Notes: a model not told the origin generated them from the sequence alone. 64,000 bases of DNA from Methanobacterium_D sp040373355 (GCF_047495555.1 NZ_CP166866.1:992001-1056000), one strand, 5' to 3'; shown: positions 26,737 through 38,659, counted from the stretch's first letter. Numbers and translations are program-made.

Positions 26737-27042
26737 TTATTTGCTTCTTGATTCTAGATATTTTTTAGCAACGTATATTCCTGTTGCATACAGCCAGAAT
26801 GAGAATATACCAATTGAAAATATCTCTACTGAAAATATTCCAATTGAAAAAATACCTGCAGAAAATATCCCTGCTGCAAATATTCCAGTACTGAAGTTAT
26901 CTGATGCTAAAAAACCCGAAGCAAATTGGTCTGCTTCAAGAAGTGGAAAGCCAGCTATGTTTTGAATTCCTAAAATATACAGAGCAAGAGCTATAATTAG
27001 AATAACAATTGCAGCAATAATTGAAACATTTTGATATTTTAA
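26737..27042 (-). CDS. Repeat-rich small membrane protein without a normal start codon
   Basis: A frame of about 101 residues on the minus strand. It begins with a hydrophobic helix (VSIIAAIVILIIALALYILG), then a hydrophobic pentad repeat around residues 50-80 (GIFAAGIFSAGIFSIGIFS and onward, with I-F every five residues), then a second membrane segment and a basic tail KKYLESRSK. No ATG, GTG or TTG occurs in frame. A perfect AGGAGGT ribosome site (27049-27055) precedes a TTA codon (27042-27040) at six-base spacing, suggesting a start TTG mutated to TTA, a sequencing error, or a rare start. The opposite-strand frame (26741-26965) is its shadow. Confidence 0.6.
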   Translation of the reverse strand, partial: LKYQNVSIIAAIVILIIALALYILGIQNIAGFPLLEADQFASGFLASDNFSTGIFAAGIFSAGIFSIGIFSVEIFSIGIFSFWLYATGIYVAKKYLESRSK

Positions 27043-27246
27043 AGATTAACCTCCTATAAACAATAGTAATAAATTATATAATTTAAGTATTAAACTATTT
27101 CTATTTCTGATGAATATTTTAAAATTCTCAAGATGAACTAGATATTCCTAAAATTAACTTTTTATTTTACCGAACTATTGATAGCAACAATATGGTTTAA
27201 CGAAATAAAAATTTTCATAGGTTTTATATCCAAAAGTATATATGGT

Positions 27247-27268
27247 CATATGTACATTTATTCATATG
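27247..27268 (+). promoter_or_regulatory. Candidate ArsR-family operator at the regulator's own start
   Basis: CATATG occurs at 27247-27252 and again at 27263-27268, a 22-base palindrome-like site with a 10-base spacer that includes the ATG at 27266. A TATA-like TTTTATATCC (27222-27231) would start transcription inside it. ArsR/SmtB proteins typically bind such A/T-rich repeats near the start. Inferred from position and symmetry only. Confidence 0.4.
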
Positions 27269-27603
27269 AAACAGAATGGTGTTTGTGAAATTCAATGTAC
27301 TAATGAAGAAGCAGTAAACAAGGTTAAATCTCCTATGCTTTGTGGAAATATCCTTATTGATGTATCAGAGACTTTTAAGATATTTGGTGATCTTACAAGA
27401 CTTAAAATTTTGAAAGCATTATATCAAGGGAATTATGTGCATGTGATTTAGCTGCGGTACTTGAAGAAATCAATCAACAATGTTGCATCAATACATGTTT
27501 TAAGAAGTTGTAATCTGGTTAAATTCACAAAAAGAAGGTAAAATGGCTTACTACTCTCTTGCAGATGAATGTATTGAAAAAATAATAGAGATAGGAATCG
27601 AAC

Positions 27604-27620
<17 letters not shown>
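27266..27620 (+). pseudogene. ArsR/SmtB (CadC-like) metal-sensing repressor, broken by at least three frameshifts
   Basis: The N-terminal part reads in one frame (CEIQCTNEEAVNKV ... VSETFKIFGDLTRLKILKALY), the standard ArsR start. The next piece, SRELCACDLAAVLEE, containing an E-L-C-x-C-D-L metal motif, lies in another frame. The HTH end HVLRSCNLVKFTK is back in the first frame, and KEGKMAYYSLADECIEKI with the end IEHATEK lies in the third. The frames go 2-1-2-0 (position modulo 3), so at least three indels occurred. It directly precedes and overlaps a heavy-metal ATPase gene, the usual arrangement of cadC and cadA. Confidence 0.78.
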
Positions 27621-29685
<2,065 letters not shown>

Positions 29686-29705
29686 AATAATTTAAATTTT
29701 TTATT

Positions 29706-30392
29706 TCATTTAGCTGTAATCTTAAATACTGAATCAATCAGCCGATTAGTATTATTAAACACATCATCATATCCATCTAATCCTGGAATCTCATAAACAA
29801 ATACCGGAGTTCCTGTAGCCACTATTGGATAGTCAACAGCATTAATTGATGATTGTTCAGGAGCGGTCTTTACATTTCTCTGGTAATAATTGAAATCTGG
29901 TAACAGATTATGGGTTGATTGTGCTAAATTTATGGATTTATCATCCATTGTTGGAGTAGCTATATAATATCCTTCTCCGTAGCCCTGCACGTGGTTATGG
30001 CAAATTATAACTAAACTATAATTTGATTTTGCAATATCTGAAACTACATATCTTGCAACAAGACCCTCTCCATTTTGACGACCTATTTTGAAGTCTCCGG
30101 GTTGATCAGTAACATTTACATGATAATTAATAATTTCAATGTTATGATTGCTTGTATAATCTTTTAAAACATCAGGAACAACATTTTTAGCTGTAATTTC
30201 CCTTGGATGCATTCCTGTAACAACTGCAATTTTAGGGCCAGAAGCATTTGGATTTGAATATATTTCCTTGGTAACAAAACCTTTATTATCTGAACCTAAA
30301 ACATTATTGCTTGCATTATCTGAGTTAGGTGATGAAAATACTCCAAATGCAATCACTATTAATATGAGTACTGTTATCACTTTTAGTTTCAT
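29706..30392 (-). CDS. Secreted M14/AstE-like zinc hydrolase homologue
   Basis: 228 residues with an N-terminal signal peptide or anchor (VITVLILIVIAFGVF). The motif GMHPRE (H62 and E65) fits the HxxE zinc site of carboxypeptidase/succinylglutamate desuccinylase proteins; H131 or H133 in VIICHNHVQGYGEG would be the third ligand. Homologues of unknown function are frequent in Methanobacteriales, usually outside the membrane. Substrate unknown; a role on cell-wall peptides (pseudomurein) is a guess. It is convergent with the ATPase gene. Confidence 0.7.
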   Translation of the reverse strand: MKLKVITVLILIVIAFGVFSSPNSDNASNNVLGSDNKGFVTKEIYSNPNASGPKIAVVTGMHPREITAKNVVPDVLKDYTSNHNIEIINYHVNVTDQPGDFKIGRQNGEGLVARYVVSDIAKSNYSLVIICHNHVQGYGEGYYIATPTMDDKSINLAQSTHNLLPDFNYYQRNVKTAPEQSSINAVDYPIVATGTPVFVYEIPGLDGYDDVFNNTNRLIDSVFKITAK

Positions 30393-30632
30393 TTTATATC
30401 AATATCCTAAAAATAAAATATGAAATAATTCTAAATTTCATCTATTTCGTAGAATTATTTTTCACATTAATAAGTTTAACTATAGTAATTGAAATTTTCA
30501 AATTAAGTGTTTGAGGATGCTTATAAATCTTTAAAAGAAGTGAAATTTAGTTGGAAGCTTCTGAAAAGAATTAAAAAATAAATCTGAGTTTATTTATGAC
30601 TTTTTATTTTTCACACAAATAAGATTTAATGG

Positions 30633-31391
30633 TTAAATTTTTCCAACTGGAGCAATATAAATTGCAAATTCATCCTCACCATCCAGTTCAAGTAATTTAT
30701 CCATGTATTCTTGATCATATGCTGCAATTGCACAAGTGCCTGCACCTATGGCTTCACATGCTAAATAGAGATTTTGGCATACATGGCCGGCATCAAGTGC
30801 AATTTCTTTATATGACGCTAAGCCATAGCGCCATTCCATCCGGTAAGGTATTGCACTCCATATAAATGTTACAGCCCCATTTCCGGCAAATATTTGACCC
30901 ATTGTTGAGCGAGCTACTTTTTCACTTATATTATCCTCCTCTTTTTCAAATAATAGCTCGTGGGATAACGGTAAATAACGGTAAATTCCAGGATTTATAT
31001 CTTCAACATTGAATATTGCAAGATAGGTTTCAAGGGCGTGCCTGCAGCCAGCTGAAGGAACTGTACGAAATGCATTGGGTCCAGAGATATATCTTACTCC
31101 TTGAGTTGCCCAAAGTAAAAATGAAAGTTCTTCAAGGGTTAACGGTTCATCTTTATATCTTCGGCGGCTTTCTCTATTTCCCATAGCATTCGCTAACTTA
31201 ATGTCAAAAATTCTGTCCCAGTTAGCTTGATGGAGCTTTATTTTAGGTTTATCATCAGAATAAGGCTTTTCTAAAGGTGGAGGAGCTACGCCTCTATTTT
31301 GATCGGTGTATGCAAAATTTATAGTTTTCCGGATGTTGTCTTTTAAAAAATAACGACTTTTATCTACTAACTTTTTATAATCATCTTCCAT
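30633..31391 (-). CDS. SagB/ThcOx-type nitroreductase-family oxidoreductase
   Basis: 252 residues. The FMN-binding nitroreductase core shows NRESRRRYKDEPLTLEELSFLLWATQGV, TVPSAGCRHALETYLAIFNVE, and the dimer part YKEIALDAGHVCQNLYLACEAIGAGTCAIAAY. SagB-type proteins oxidise heterocycles in peptide natural products when beside YcaO genes; none is nearby, so this is a stand-alone oxidoreductase, as is common in methanogens. GGAGGAT precedes the ATG. Confidence 0.9.
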   Translation of the reverse strand: MEDDYKKLVDKSRYFLKDNIRKTINFAYTDQNRGVAPPPLEKPYSDDKPKIKLHQANWDRIFDIKLANAMGNRESRRRYKDEPLTLEELSFLLWATQGVRYISGPNAFRTVPSAGCRHALETYLAIFNVEDINPGIYRYLPLSHELLFEKEEDNISEKVARSTMGQIFAGNGAVTFIWSAIPYRMEWRYGLASYKEIALDAGHVCQNLYLACEAIGAGTCAIAAYDQEYMDKLLELDGEDEFAIYIAPVGKI

Positions 31392-31651
31392 ACGGTTATC
31401 CTCCGGTAATTTGAGTATGTCTAATTTTTCATTATTTATTATTTGAATCTAATTTTATAAATCAGTTTTTAGATATGATAAATTTTTTAAAAGTGGGGTT
31501 ATCATTGCTTTTATCATGACTAATATCTTTTGCGTACTTCTAAATTAAAAATCAAAAGTTAGTTTATAATATTTTATGGAAACAGATTAATATTTGTAGA
31601 TATATAAATAACTACTAAATTCAAGAAGGAACATTTTATTAAGGTGTTTAA

Positions 31652-32356
31652 ATGATTTCCGAAGAGCGATTAGAAGAAATGAGAAATGAAAAAGACATTG
31701 AAGGACTTATTAATGCCTTGAATGATGAAGATCATAAAACAAAGGAAAATGCAGCCTATGTTCTGGCAGACTTAGGCGATAATGGTGCTGTTGATCCGCT
31801 TTTAGGAATTATGGGGGATGAACACTGGTCTGTTCGTAAGGCAGCAGCACTAGCTCTTGGAAGAATTGGAGATAAAAAGGCTGTAGGTGCATTAATAGAC
31901 CTTTTAAGAGATAATTACTGGCATGTAAGGGAAATAGCAGCTATGTCTCTTGGGTTAATAGGGGATAAGCGCGCTGTTGAAGCCATTATCCAGGCACTAA
32001 AAGATGGATGCTTAAATGTTAAATGTGAAGTTGTAGATGTTCTTGGAGAATTAGGGGATGAAAGAGCGGTAGATCCTTTGATGGAGATATTAAAAGAAAA
32101 AGATTACCTTCTAAGGGCATGCACTGTCACTTCTCTTGGTAAGTTAGGAAACGATAAAGCTGTAGCGGCACTTGTGGGAACTTTAAATGATGAAAGTTAT
32201 TTAGTAAGAGTTAATGCAGCTAATGCAATTGGGATGATTGGAAATGAATCCGCACTCCCTTACCTTGAATCAGCTCTCGAAAATTCAAATGGAGAGTCTC
32301 AGGAATTTGAAAAAGCACTAAATAAAGCAATTGATAAAATTAAAGCACGTGATTAA
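31652..32356 (+). CDS. HEAT-repeat protein (PBS-lyase type)
   Basis: 234 residues built of about six HEAT-like repeats of roughly 31 residues, each with a pattern such as AVDPLLGIMGDEHWSVRKAAALALGRIGDK. These superhelical domains bind protein partners; relatives assist chromophore lyases or act as scaffolds. An AAGGTG ribosome site precedes the ATG. No partner is evident, the neighbouring genes being divergent or convergent; the gene ends four bases into the UbiA gene on the other strand. Confidence 0.88.
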   Translation: MISEERLEEMRNEKDIEGLINALNDEDHKTKENAAYVLADLGDNGAVDPLLGIMGDEHWSVRKAAALALGRIGDKKAVGALIDLLRDNYWHVREIAAMSLGLIGDKRAVEAIIQALKDGCLNVKCEVVDVLGELGDERAVDPLMEILKEKDYLLRACTVTSLGKLGNDKAVAALVGTLNDESYLVRVNAANAIGMIGNESALPYLESALENSNGESQEFEKALNKAIDKIKARD

Positions 32357-33225
32357 GATATAATAAATCCAATTGAAGCAAAAATCATAACTGAACCCAT
32401 TAAAAATGAACTGGACATTGGGCTTTTTTCAAAGTTTACAATAGACCATAATGCAATGGGAATAGTTAAAAAAGTTACTATAATCACATTTAAAGGAACT
32501 AAGAATACTAATAATGCCAAAATTACATAAATAAGTCCTGTAAAAACAGCATGAACAGTTTTAGTATTTTTACCCAATTTAACTACCATAGTATTCTTAC
32601 CTACTACTTCATCTGCTTTTCTATCGCTCCAATGTACTGCTAATAAGTTTACAAGCACTGCAAAAATAATTGGGGTTAATATTATTACTTCTTTTAGTCC
32701 AAAACCATCTACTTGGGTGATATAACCTATTATGGGCATAAAAAACCCGCCCAAAATTGCATTATCTATTTCACCCCAGTATGTTCTTTCTAGTTGTAGT
32801 GGGGGCATAGAATAAAACCAACCACCTAATAGACCAATTAAAGCGATTAGAACTCCTGCAATTGTTAAAATCTTGAAATAAAATGATAAAGCAGTTAAAA
32901 TTATTGTAAATCCTGCTAAAATTACTGCAACATTCAATGCCCATGATCTGGGCACAATTTTAGAAGGTAGAACACCACTACCTCCAGAAAACCATGTACG
33001 GCGGGTAATAGTGTCAGTATCTACATCAGCATATTCATTAACATAATGTGCGGTTAATGTGGCTGAAGTCATTATAAAAAGGCCTATAATTGCCTTGGGG
33101 AGATTTAAATATCCAATATCGTGATAAGCCATGGATAAGCCTAAAGTATAGGCAATTAATCCTGCAATTAGTACAAAAAACCTTCCCATTTTCAATATGC
33201 CTATAAATTGCTTTTTATTTATCAT
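32353..33225 (-). CDS. UbiA-family prenyltransferase
   Basis: 290 residues with about eight membrane helices. The first aspartate motif NEYADVDTDT (N63, D67, D71) and a second acidic segment HWSDRKADEVVGKNT bind Mg-prenyl diphosphate. The general form resembles MenA/DHNA-type enzymes rather than geranylgeranylglyceryl-phosphate synthases, though methanogens do not make menaquinone. The acceptor is therefore unknown: archaeal lipid, quinone-like or haem-type substrates are possible. It follows the MFS transporter gene by 22 bases on the same strand, so both may be cotranscribed. Confidence 0.85.
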   Translation of the reverse strand: MINKKQFIGILKMGRFFVLIAGLIAYTLGLSMAYHDIGYLNLPKAIIGLFIMTSATLTAHYVNEYADVDTDTITRRTWFSGGSGVLPSKIVPRSWALNVAVILAGFTIILTALSFYFKILTIAGVLIALIGLLGGWFYSMPPLQLERTYWGEIDNAILGGFFMPIIGYITQVDGFGLKEVIILTPIIFAVLVNLLAVHWSDRKADEVVGKNTMVVKLGKNTKTVHAVFTGLIYVILALLVFLVPLNVIIVTFLTIPIALWSIVNFEKSPMSSSFLMGSVMIFASIGFIIS

Positions 33226-33247
33226 TTTAATTATTTCGTTTTAAATT

Positions 33248-34831
33248 TTATTTTTTTATCTCTGATACTTCTAATGGTCTTATAAATAGTGATGTTATAA
33301 ATCCAATAAAAAAGATAACACTTACAAACTGAAATGTAGTTTTCATAGCATTTTTTATGGTTAAATTTACTATATTAAATACTTTTGAGGCTTGATTTTC
33401 TTTTAATTCTGGAATATTAGTTGACTGCATTTTTTCAACCCATCCTGCAATGTTTTCTTGGATTTCTTGTTTACTAAACTCTCCGGGGTATGTTTGGTTT
33501 ACAGCTGTAGCAAGACCGCTAAATATCCCAAAAATCAAAATTACACCAATTAATGCAGTTCCAATAGATGATCCGAGATTTGAAAAGGTGCTCATCATAC
33601 CTGAAGCATCAGATTGTTTATTTTGGCTTGCAGAGGATAAAACAACATCTGCACTTAAAGGTAGTGATAATCCAATTCCAACCCCTAAAAGAAACGTTCC
33701 CGGAACAAGCTGCCATAGTGTAGTATTCAAGTTAAATTGATAACTCAAGAGAAGGCTACCTACAATTGCCACTAAAAATCCTGAAGAAATTATGTGGCGT
33801 GATTCAAAACGTGCTGCCAGTCTTGAAGTGCCTATAGAACATATTAAGAGTCCTACAGTTAATGGTAACAGTACAAGCCCAGTTGTAAACGCATCTGCTC
33901 CGGTAACCAGTTGTAAAAAAACAGGTAAAGCAAATACAGATCCTGCAAGGGCTAACTGCATAATTAAACGGCTTATATTTCCCATGGTGAAATTTCTATC
34001 TTTAAATAACCTTATATCTGTTAATGGTTCATTATTTCTTTTTATTCTTCTGCTTTGGCTAATGTAGAATAAAATAAGAAATATTATTCCAATAGATATA
34101 ATAGAAAATGACAATAATAAATTTCTGGAGAAATTAAGGCTTAAAATTCCAATAACAAATATAGAAAACCCTACTATGGATAATAAAATCCCTAATTTAT
34201 CCAATTGTGATGCATCCATAGTTTTAGGGAAATGTTTAATTTTTCTAGATAGTGCAAGTATTGCAAAAACTATAATGAGCTCTAATCCAAAACCATACCT
34301 CCAGCTGAAAAATGTAGTTAAAAAACCTCCTAAAATGGGGCCAATGGCCGCAGCAATTCCTGCAATGGCAGTCCATATTCCAATTGCAAATGCTCTATCT
34401 TTTCCAGAATAAGATCCTGTAATTATGGATGCTGTTGCTGGAGTCATTAAAGCTGCTCCGATTCCTTCCAGTATAGACCAACCAAAAAGTAGCATTAAGG
34501 AATTAACGCTTAAAGCTGCAATAACCGTTCCAAATCCGTAAATTATCGCACCTAGAAGAAAGGTTTTCTTTCTACCGATTATATCCTGCATTTTGCCTCC
34601 AAGAAGCATCAGGGATGCCATTGTCAATGCATACGTAGCAATAATAAGTTGAATAACGCTTACGGTAGTATTTAAATCAACAACCAGATTCGTTATGGCT
34701 ACATTCATAAAAGTAGAATCAATAGTAATTATAAAAGCAGATAAAGAGACTATAATAAGAACGGTCCATCTTGACGAAAGAGTATCTACCCTTTCCATAT
34801 TATTTATTTTTTCCATAGATTGCACACTCAC
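33248..34831 (-). CDS. MFS drug-efflux transporter, DHA2 (14-helix) family
   Basis: 527 residues, about 14 membrane helices. Motif A-type LLGGKMQDIIGRKKTF and motif C GPILGGFLTTFFSWR are readable, as in EmrB/QacA proteins. It moves organic compounds outward with protons. The start is uncertain (GTG 34831, GTG 34825, ATG 34816, ATG 34798); I list the most upstream. It heads a two-gene run with the UbiA gene. Confidence 0.9.
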   Translation of the reverse strand: MSVQSMEKINNMERVDTLSSRWTVLIIVSLSAFIITIDSTFMNVAITNLVVDLNTTVSVIQLIIATYALTMASLMLLGGKMQDIIGRKKTFLLGAIIYGFGTVIAALSVNSLMLLFGWSILEGIGAALMTPATASIITGSYSGKDRAFAIGIWTAIAGIAAAIGPILGGFLTTFFSWRYGFGLELIIVFAILALSRKIKHFPKTMDASQLDKLGILLSIVGFSIFVIGILSLNFSRNLLLSFSIISIGIIFLILFYISQSRRIKRNNEPLTDIRLFKDRNFTMGNISRLIMQLALAGSVFALPVFLQLVTGADAFTTGLVLLPLTVGLLICSIGTSRLAARFESRHIISSGFLVAIVGSLLLSYQFNLNTTLWQLVPGTFLLGVGIGLSLPLSADVVLSSASQNKQSDASGMMSTFSNLGSSIGTALIGVILIFGIFSGLATAVNQTYPGEFSKQEIQENIAGWVEKMQSTNIPELKENQASKVFNIVNLTIKNAMKTTFQFVSVIFFIGFITSLFIRPLEVSEIKK

Positions 34832-34990
34832 TTATGCATTTATACTAGAATGATTAATATAAGTATTTATAATAATGCTTTTTATAGGTTTTAATCCTAT
34901 TTAACTTAAAAATCTTAATTTTAGCAGCTCTATATTTAAGAAATTTCTATTACTTCAGTACATAGATTTAAATTATAAACTGAGAATATA

Positions 34991-36037
34991 TTGAATAAAT
35001 TTAAAGAGATAAATTTTAATAAATGGAGAAAGTCTTTGAGGTCTATTTACGTCTTTATCATTGGATTATTGCTTCTAGGGATCCTTATCTTCTGGATAGG
35101 TCCTTTAGATATATATTATACTATTAAAGATATCAATAAAGTTTATTTAGCTGCTGCAATTACTGCTTATCTCATTGCTGTGTTTGTCAAGTCAATAAGA
35201 TGGGGATTTATAATAAATAAGCCCTATGAATTTAAAGATAATTTCGTTGTAAGAACTATTGGACTTTTAGGAAGTAATTTAAGTCCAATGAGGACTGGAG
35301 GTATAGCTTTAACTGCACTAGCTGGTAAAAAAATAAATAAAGTAAGTCTCCATGAAGGTCTATCTGCAGGACTAACTGAAAGGTTTGCAGATTTAATAAT
35401 TGTTGGTATTTTACTGGTTATATCTGCAGCTTTTATAGAAAAAATCCGTATGATTGCTCTAATTGGTGCATTTTTAATATTAGTAACTTTAATTCTTATT
35501 TATTGTTTAAACTGGCGAGAAGGGTCAAGTGTATGGTTTTATGAAAAAATTCATTTTGTTTTATCAAAACTACCCGTTAAAGAGTCTACTTTAGATAATG
35601 TTTATAATAAAATAGTTAACGGGCTAAAAGGGATGGTCAGTTATACTCGTTCTTATAGTAATACTAAGAATATCTCGGTTGTGCTAATTTTAACCATTAT
35701 TTCATGGACTTTTGAATGTCTACGTCTCTTATTTGTCTTTTATGCTTTTAATATTGATATTAATCCTATTACTGCGGTTTTAATACTGCTTCTTGCTAAT
35801 ATTGCAGGAGTAGTAACTGCACTTCCGGGAGGAATAGGTGCAGTGGAGATTTCATTAACTGGTCTTTCGATGTTTTTTGGAATTCCTGAAGCTGCAAGTG
35901 GTAGTATTGCAATTGTAGATAGATTCATATCATTTTGGCTTATTAACTTGCTTGGAATTCTCTTTTCGCTATTTTATACAAAAGGAATTTTAGGAGACTT
36001 AAAAGGATATATGTCTGGAATTCAAACTTCAAAATAG
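34991..36037 (+). CDS. Lysylphosphatidylglycerol-synthase-like membrane flippase (UPF0104/AglD type)
   Basis: 348 residues, about eight membrane helices, of the family containing the transmembrane half of bacterial MprF and archaeal AglD. Diagnostic are LLGSNLSPMRTGGIALTALA, LTERFADLIIVGILLV and LPGGIGAVEISLTGLSMFFG. Members flip lipid-linked compounds such as dolichol-phosphate sugars. The listed start is TTG 34991 without a strong ribosome site; no alternative fits better. Confidence 0.85.
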   Translation: MNKFKEINFNKWRKSLRSIYVFIIGLLLLGILIFWIGPLDIYYTIKDINKVYLAAAITAYLIAVFVKSIRWGFIINKPYEFKDNFVVRTIGLLGSNLSPMRTGGIALTALAGKKINKVSLHEGLSAGLTERFADLIIVGILLVISAAFIEKIRMIALIGAFLILVTLILIYCLNWREGSSVWFYEKIHFVLSKLPVKESTLDNVYNKIVNGLKGMVSYTRSYSNTKNISVVLILTIISWTFECLRLLFVFYAFNIDINPITAVLILLLANIAGVVTALPGGIGAVEISLTGLSMFFGIPEAASGSIAIVDRFISFWLINLLGILFSLFYTKGILGDLKGYMSGIQTSK

Positions 36038-36091
36038 TATTGATAAATTTCTTTTTATGTAAGATGTTTCATGAGATTGGAATAAAAATAT

Positions 36092-36958
36092 TTAGCTATC
36101 AATTTGTGAGTTAATATGATCTAATTTGAGCTTAATTCGGAGTGCAAGTGATTTACTAACAAGTGGAACTCTTGTAAGTGATCTGACATCTGTTTTTTTA
36201 AGTTCTTCAACACTTTTGAACTTATTATAAATATTTTCACTAATTTTAACACCTATTCCTTCTATATCCTTCAAAATTAACCATATTAATGTTCTTTCAG
36301 TGTTTTTTGTCCATTTCCAGAAGTCTTCAACATCTTTATAGGCTAAACCTTTATAGTAATTCCCACTATGTGCTAGATAATGGCAATCTTTACATAGAGA
36401 AACTAAATTACATTCTTCATCAAGGGCTTTTATTGTAGATCCCCTTAGAGGCATAATATGATGCACTTCAAGGGATTCAGTGCAGCCGCAGGCAATACAG
36501 GCATAATTATCTCTTTTTAAAATTAGATCCTTGTCTTTTTTACCTATTCTGGTTCTTTTATCTTTCTGTTCTACCATTCCATCAATAAGATAAAACTGTC
36601 GTGCATAGCTTTTGCTGCATTTTACAACTTCTACAATTTCAGATGTGCGTATCTCATCTTGAAACTTCTCTCTTAGGGCAATTATCTTTTCCTTTTTAAG
36701 ATTACTTTCGCAGGTAATGCTAAAATAGTCAATATAAATATCATTTAATTCATCTTGGACTAACTCTAATTCTTCTAAAAATGATTTAAACTTTTCAGTA
36801 GTTTCCAGTTCTTCAATTATTTTTAATTCATCAGCACATTCCATATGATCTTTTAAAGAGGAATCTAGATAATCTTGAGTAAAATTCCACATTTCATCTA
36901 AAATTTTACATCTTTTATTTTTAAGTTTTTGATGAAGATCAGAATGATCATAATTCAT
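36092..36958 (-). CDS. HNH endonuclease with N-terminal helical and C-terminal helix-hairpin-helix parts
   Basis: 288 residues. An N-terminal coiled or helical region (1-100), a short helix-turn-helix-like stretch (106-133), an HNH domain with C154/C157 and C189/C192 zinc cysteines and catalytic H166-H167 and N184, and a C-terminal double HhH (about 228-285; EGIGVKISENIYNKF, LTRVPLVSKSLALRIK). The DNA-binding HhH suggests a structure-specific nuclease. It stands alone, so a role in repair or defence is open. No neighbouring methylase was found. Confidence 0.8.
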   Translation of the reverse strand: MNYDHSDLHQKLKNKRCKILDEMWNFTQDYLDSSLKDHMECADELKIIEELETTEKFKSFLEELELVQDELNDIYIDYFSITCESNLKKEKIIALREKFQDEIRTSEIVEVVKCSKSYARQFYLIDGMVEQKDKRTRIGKKDKDLILKRDNYACIACGCTESLEVHHIMPLRGSTIKALDEECNLVSLCKDCHYLAHSGNYYKGLAYKDVEDFWKWTKNTERTLIWLILKDIEGIGVKISENIYNKFKSVEELKKTDVRSLTRVPLVSKSLALRIKLKLDHINSQIDS

Positions 36959-37206
36959 AACTATAATCTACATCCACATTAATATAGATTTAATGTGATC
37001 ATTATAATCAGTTTTTAGGTGTTTAATTAGAATTTAATGGCATTATTATGGATACATTAACTTCAATAGTCTTTAAATTTGTAATATTGTAATTTAAGTA
37101 ACTGAAATTAGATTTATCGAAAGTTTCAAAATAATTATAAAAATTATATTTTAATAAAAAAATTTACAAAATGATTAAGTTAAATAAAAACCATAAATAA
37201 TAGTTG

Positions 37207-38637
37207 ATGAAGGAAGAATTAAAAACCCAGAACTTTTCTATCGATACTGAAATATCACCCCAGTATCATAATGAAATTTTAAAATTTATAGAACAGAATT
37301 ACATTAAAGTTAGACCGGAATATTTTAAGGATGTTGAAATTTCAAAAAATAATGGATTTGGTAGGCTTTCATTCATTGCAAAGGATCCTAAAAAAAACTT
37401 CAGTGTTAAAGTGATAGTTAAAGGAGATAATCCTGTCCAAGTTACACTAATTCCGTATGGTGCAGCGCCTAGAGTCTTTGTAGATTCATTAAAGGACGAT
37501 ATTTATTTTTTAGCACACTCTTTTGAAGAAAATGTGCTGAGCACAACTCTTTATTTCACATGGATCGAAGGTGAAGATATAATACCTGAAGAGCCTCCAA
37601 CAGCTAAAAGGAAGGCAGGAGATAGGCTTTTTGGTAGCAGTTTACTATTATTATACCTACTGTTTTTTGGTATCAATATATTTCTATTTCTTTTACTGGG
37701 ACTTGTATTTGCAGTAATTGCAATTCTGGCTCTGCAGTTTTTAATTGTAATATTTGCAGATAAAATTTTAGCAGCACGCAGTAACTGGAAAATAACTCCA
37801 GAAAATCCAAATATCCATATATTAGAATATCAATTGCCAGTAGATGAATATGTAGAGTTTCAGAAAAAATTTGGTAAAGAAAGTGTCATTCAAATTAAAA
37901 ACGAGATTTATAAAAGGACATTTGGACAAAAAAAAGAGCCTAATTGTGAGATTGGAAATGAAGTTTTAGAAAAATATGGATTTCAATGTAATCCTCTAAG
38001 TAGTGTTTACAAGACAATAAACATTTATGACATTGTAAAAAAAGCTGCAGATAGCTTTGATCTTCCTACTCCTAAAATTGTAATCTCAAATACGATGGTT
38101 CCAAATGCTGCAGCAACTGGTCCAAGTCCAAACAGGGGCCTTGTACTTATTACAACTGGATTACTGGTGCATCTTAATGAAGATGAGATATTGGGAGTTA
38201 TAGGGCATGAAATGGGACATCTTCAAGGTAGAGATCCATTAATATTGTTCAGCATTATAACCGCTGAGTTTTTACTTAGATTCACTCTATTATTGCCAAT
38301 AGTCATTATTTCTCCGCTTCTTTATTTAATACTTGCATTTGCAGTTATTTTCTTCATTGCCAAGTTCTTTGAAACACGTGCTGATCTTTTATCCGCTATT
38401 AAGATTGGAAAGCCGGAAATACTTGCAGAAGCACTTAGAAAAATTGCATTTAAACGGCTTCAAATGGAAAAAGTAAGTAGATCTAAAATACCGGGATGGC
38501 TTTCATTTGATCCTCATCCACCTATTTATTTTAGAATTGATAGATTAAAGAGGATGGAAACGCCAGTAATTGCTAAAAATCCCCTTATTCAGTCAGCTAA
38601 AGATGTTGTGAATGGATTTATAGCATCATTTAGATAA
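37207..38637 (+). CDS. M48-family membrane zinc protease (HtpX-like)
   Basis: 476 residues. An N-terminal cytosolic domain (1-138) is followed by two membrane helices (about 145-185), then a catalytic domain with HEMGH at 334-338 and a third ligand E389 in FETRADLL, then a helix pair at 340-380. Members degrade misfolded membrane proteins. The N-terminal domain lacks a name I recognise. The start ATG at 37207 is preferred to the TTG at 37204. It is 22 bases upstream of the PNPOx-like gene, so an operon is likely. Confidence 0.87.
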   Translation: MKEELKTQNFSIDTEISPQYHNEILKFIEQNYIKVRPEYFKDVEISKNNGFGRLSFIAKDPKKNFSVKVIVKGDNPVQVTLIPYGAAPRVFVDSLKDDIYFLAHSFEENVLSTTLYFTWIEGEDIIPEEPPTAKRKAGDRLFGSSLLLLYLLFFGINIFLFLLLGLVFAVIAILALQFLIVIFADKILAARSNWKITPENPNIHILEYQLPVDEYVEFQKKFGKESVIQIKNEIYKRTFGQKKEPNCEIGNEVLEKYGFQCNPLSSVYKTINIYDIVKKAADSFDLPTPKIVISNTMVPNAAATGPSPNRGLVLITTGLLVHLNEDEILGVIGHEMGHLQGRDPLILFSIITAEFLLRFTLLLPIVIISPLLYLILAFAVIFFIAKFFETRADLLSAIKIGKPEILAEALRKIAFKRLQMEKVSRSKIPGWLSFDPHPPIYFRIDRLKRMETPVIAKNPLIQSAKDVVNGFIASFR

Positions 38638-38659
38638 ATCATTTAAAAGGAGGTCTAAT

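Noticed and set aside
26741..26965. Plus-strand frame with repeated ENIPxxNIP pattern
   Set aside because: It is the antisense image of the minus-strand repeat membrane protein, which has a ribosome site and membrane helices.
27242..27451. Complete-looking 69-residue ArsR gene
   Set aside because: It is only the first fragment of a frameshifted ArsR gene; its end is out of frame with the conserved continuation.
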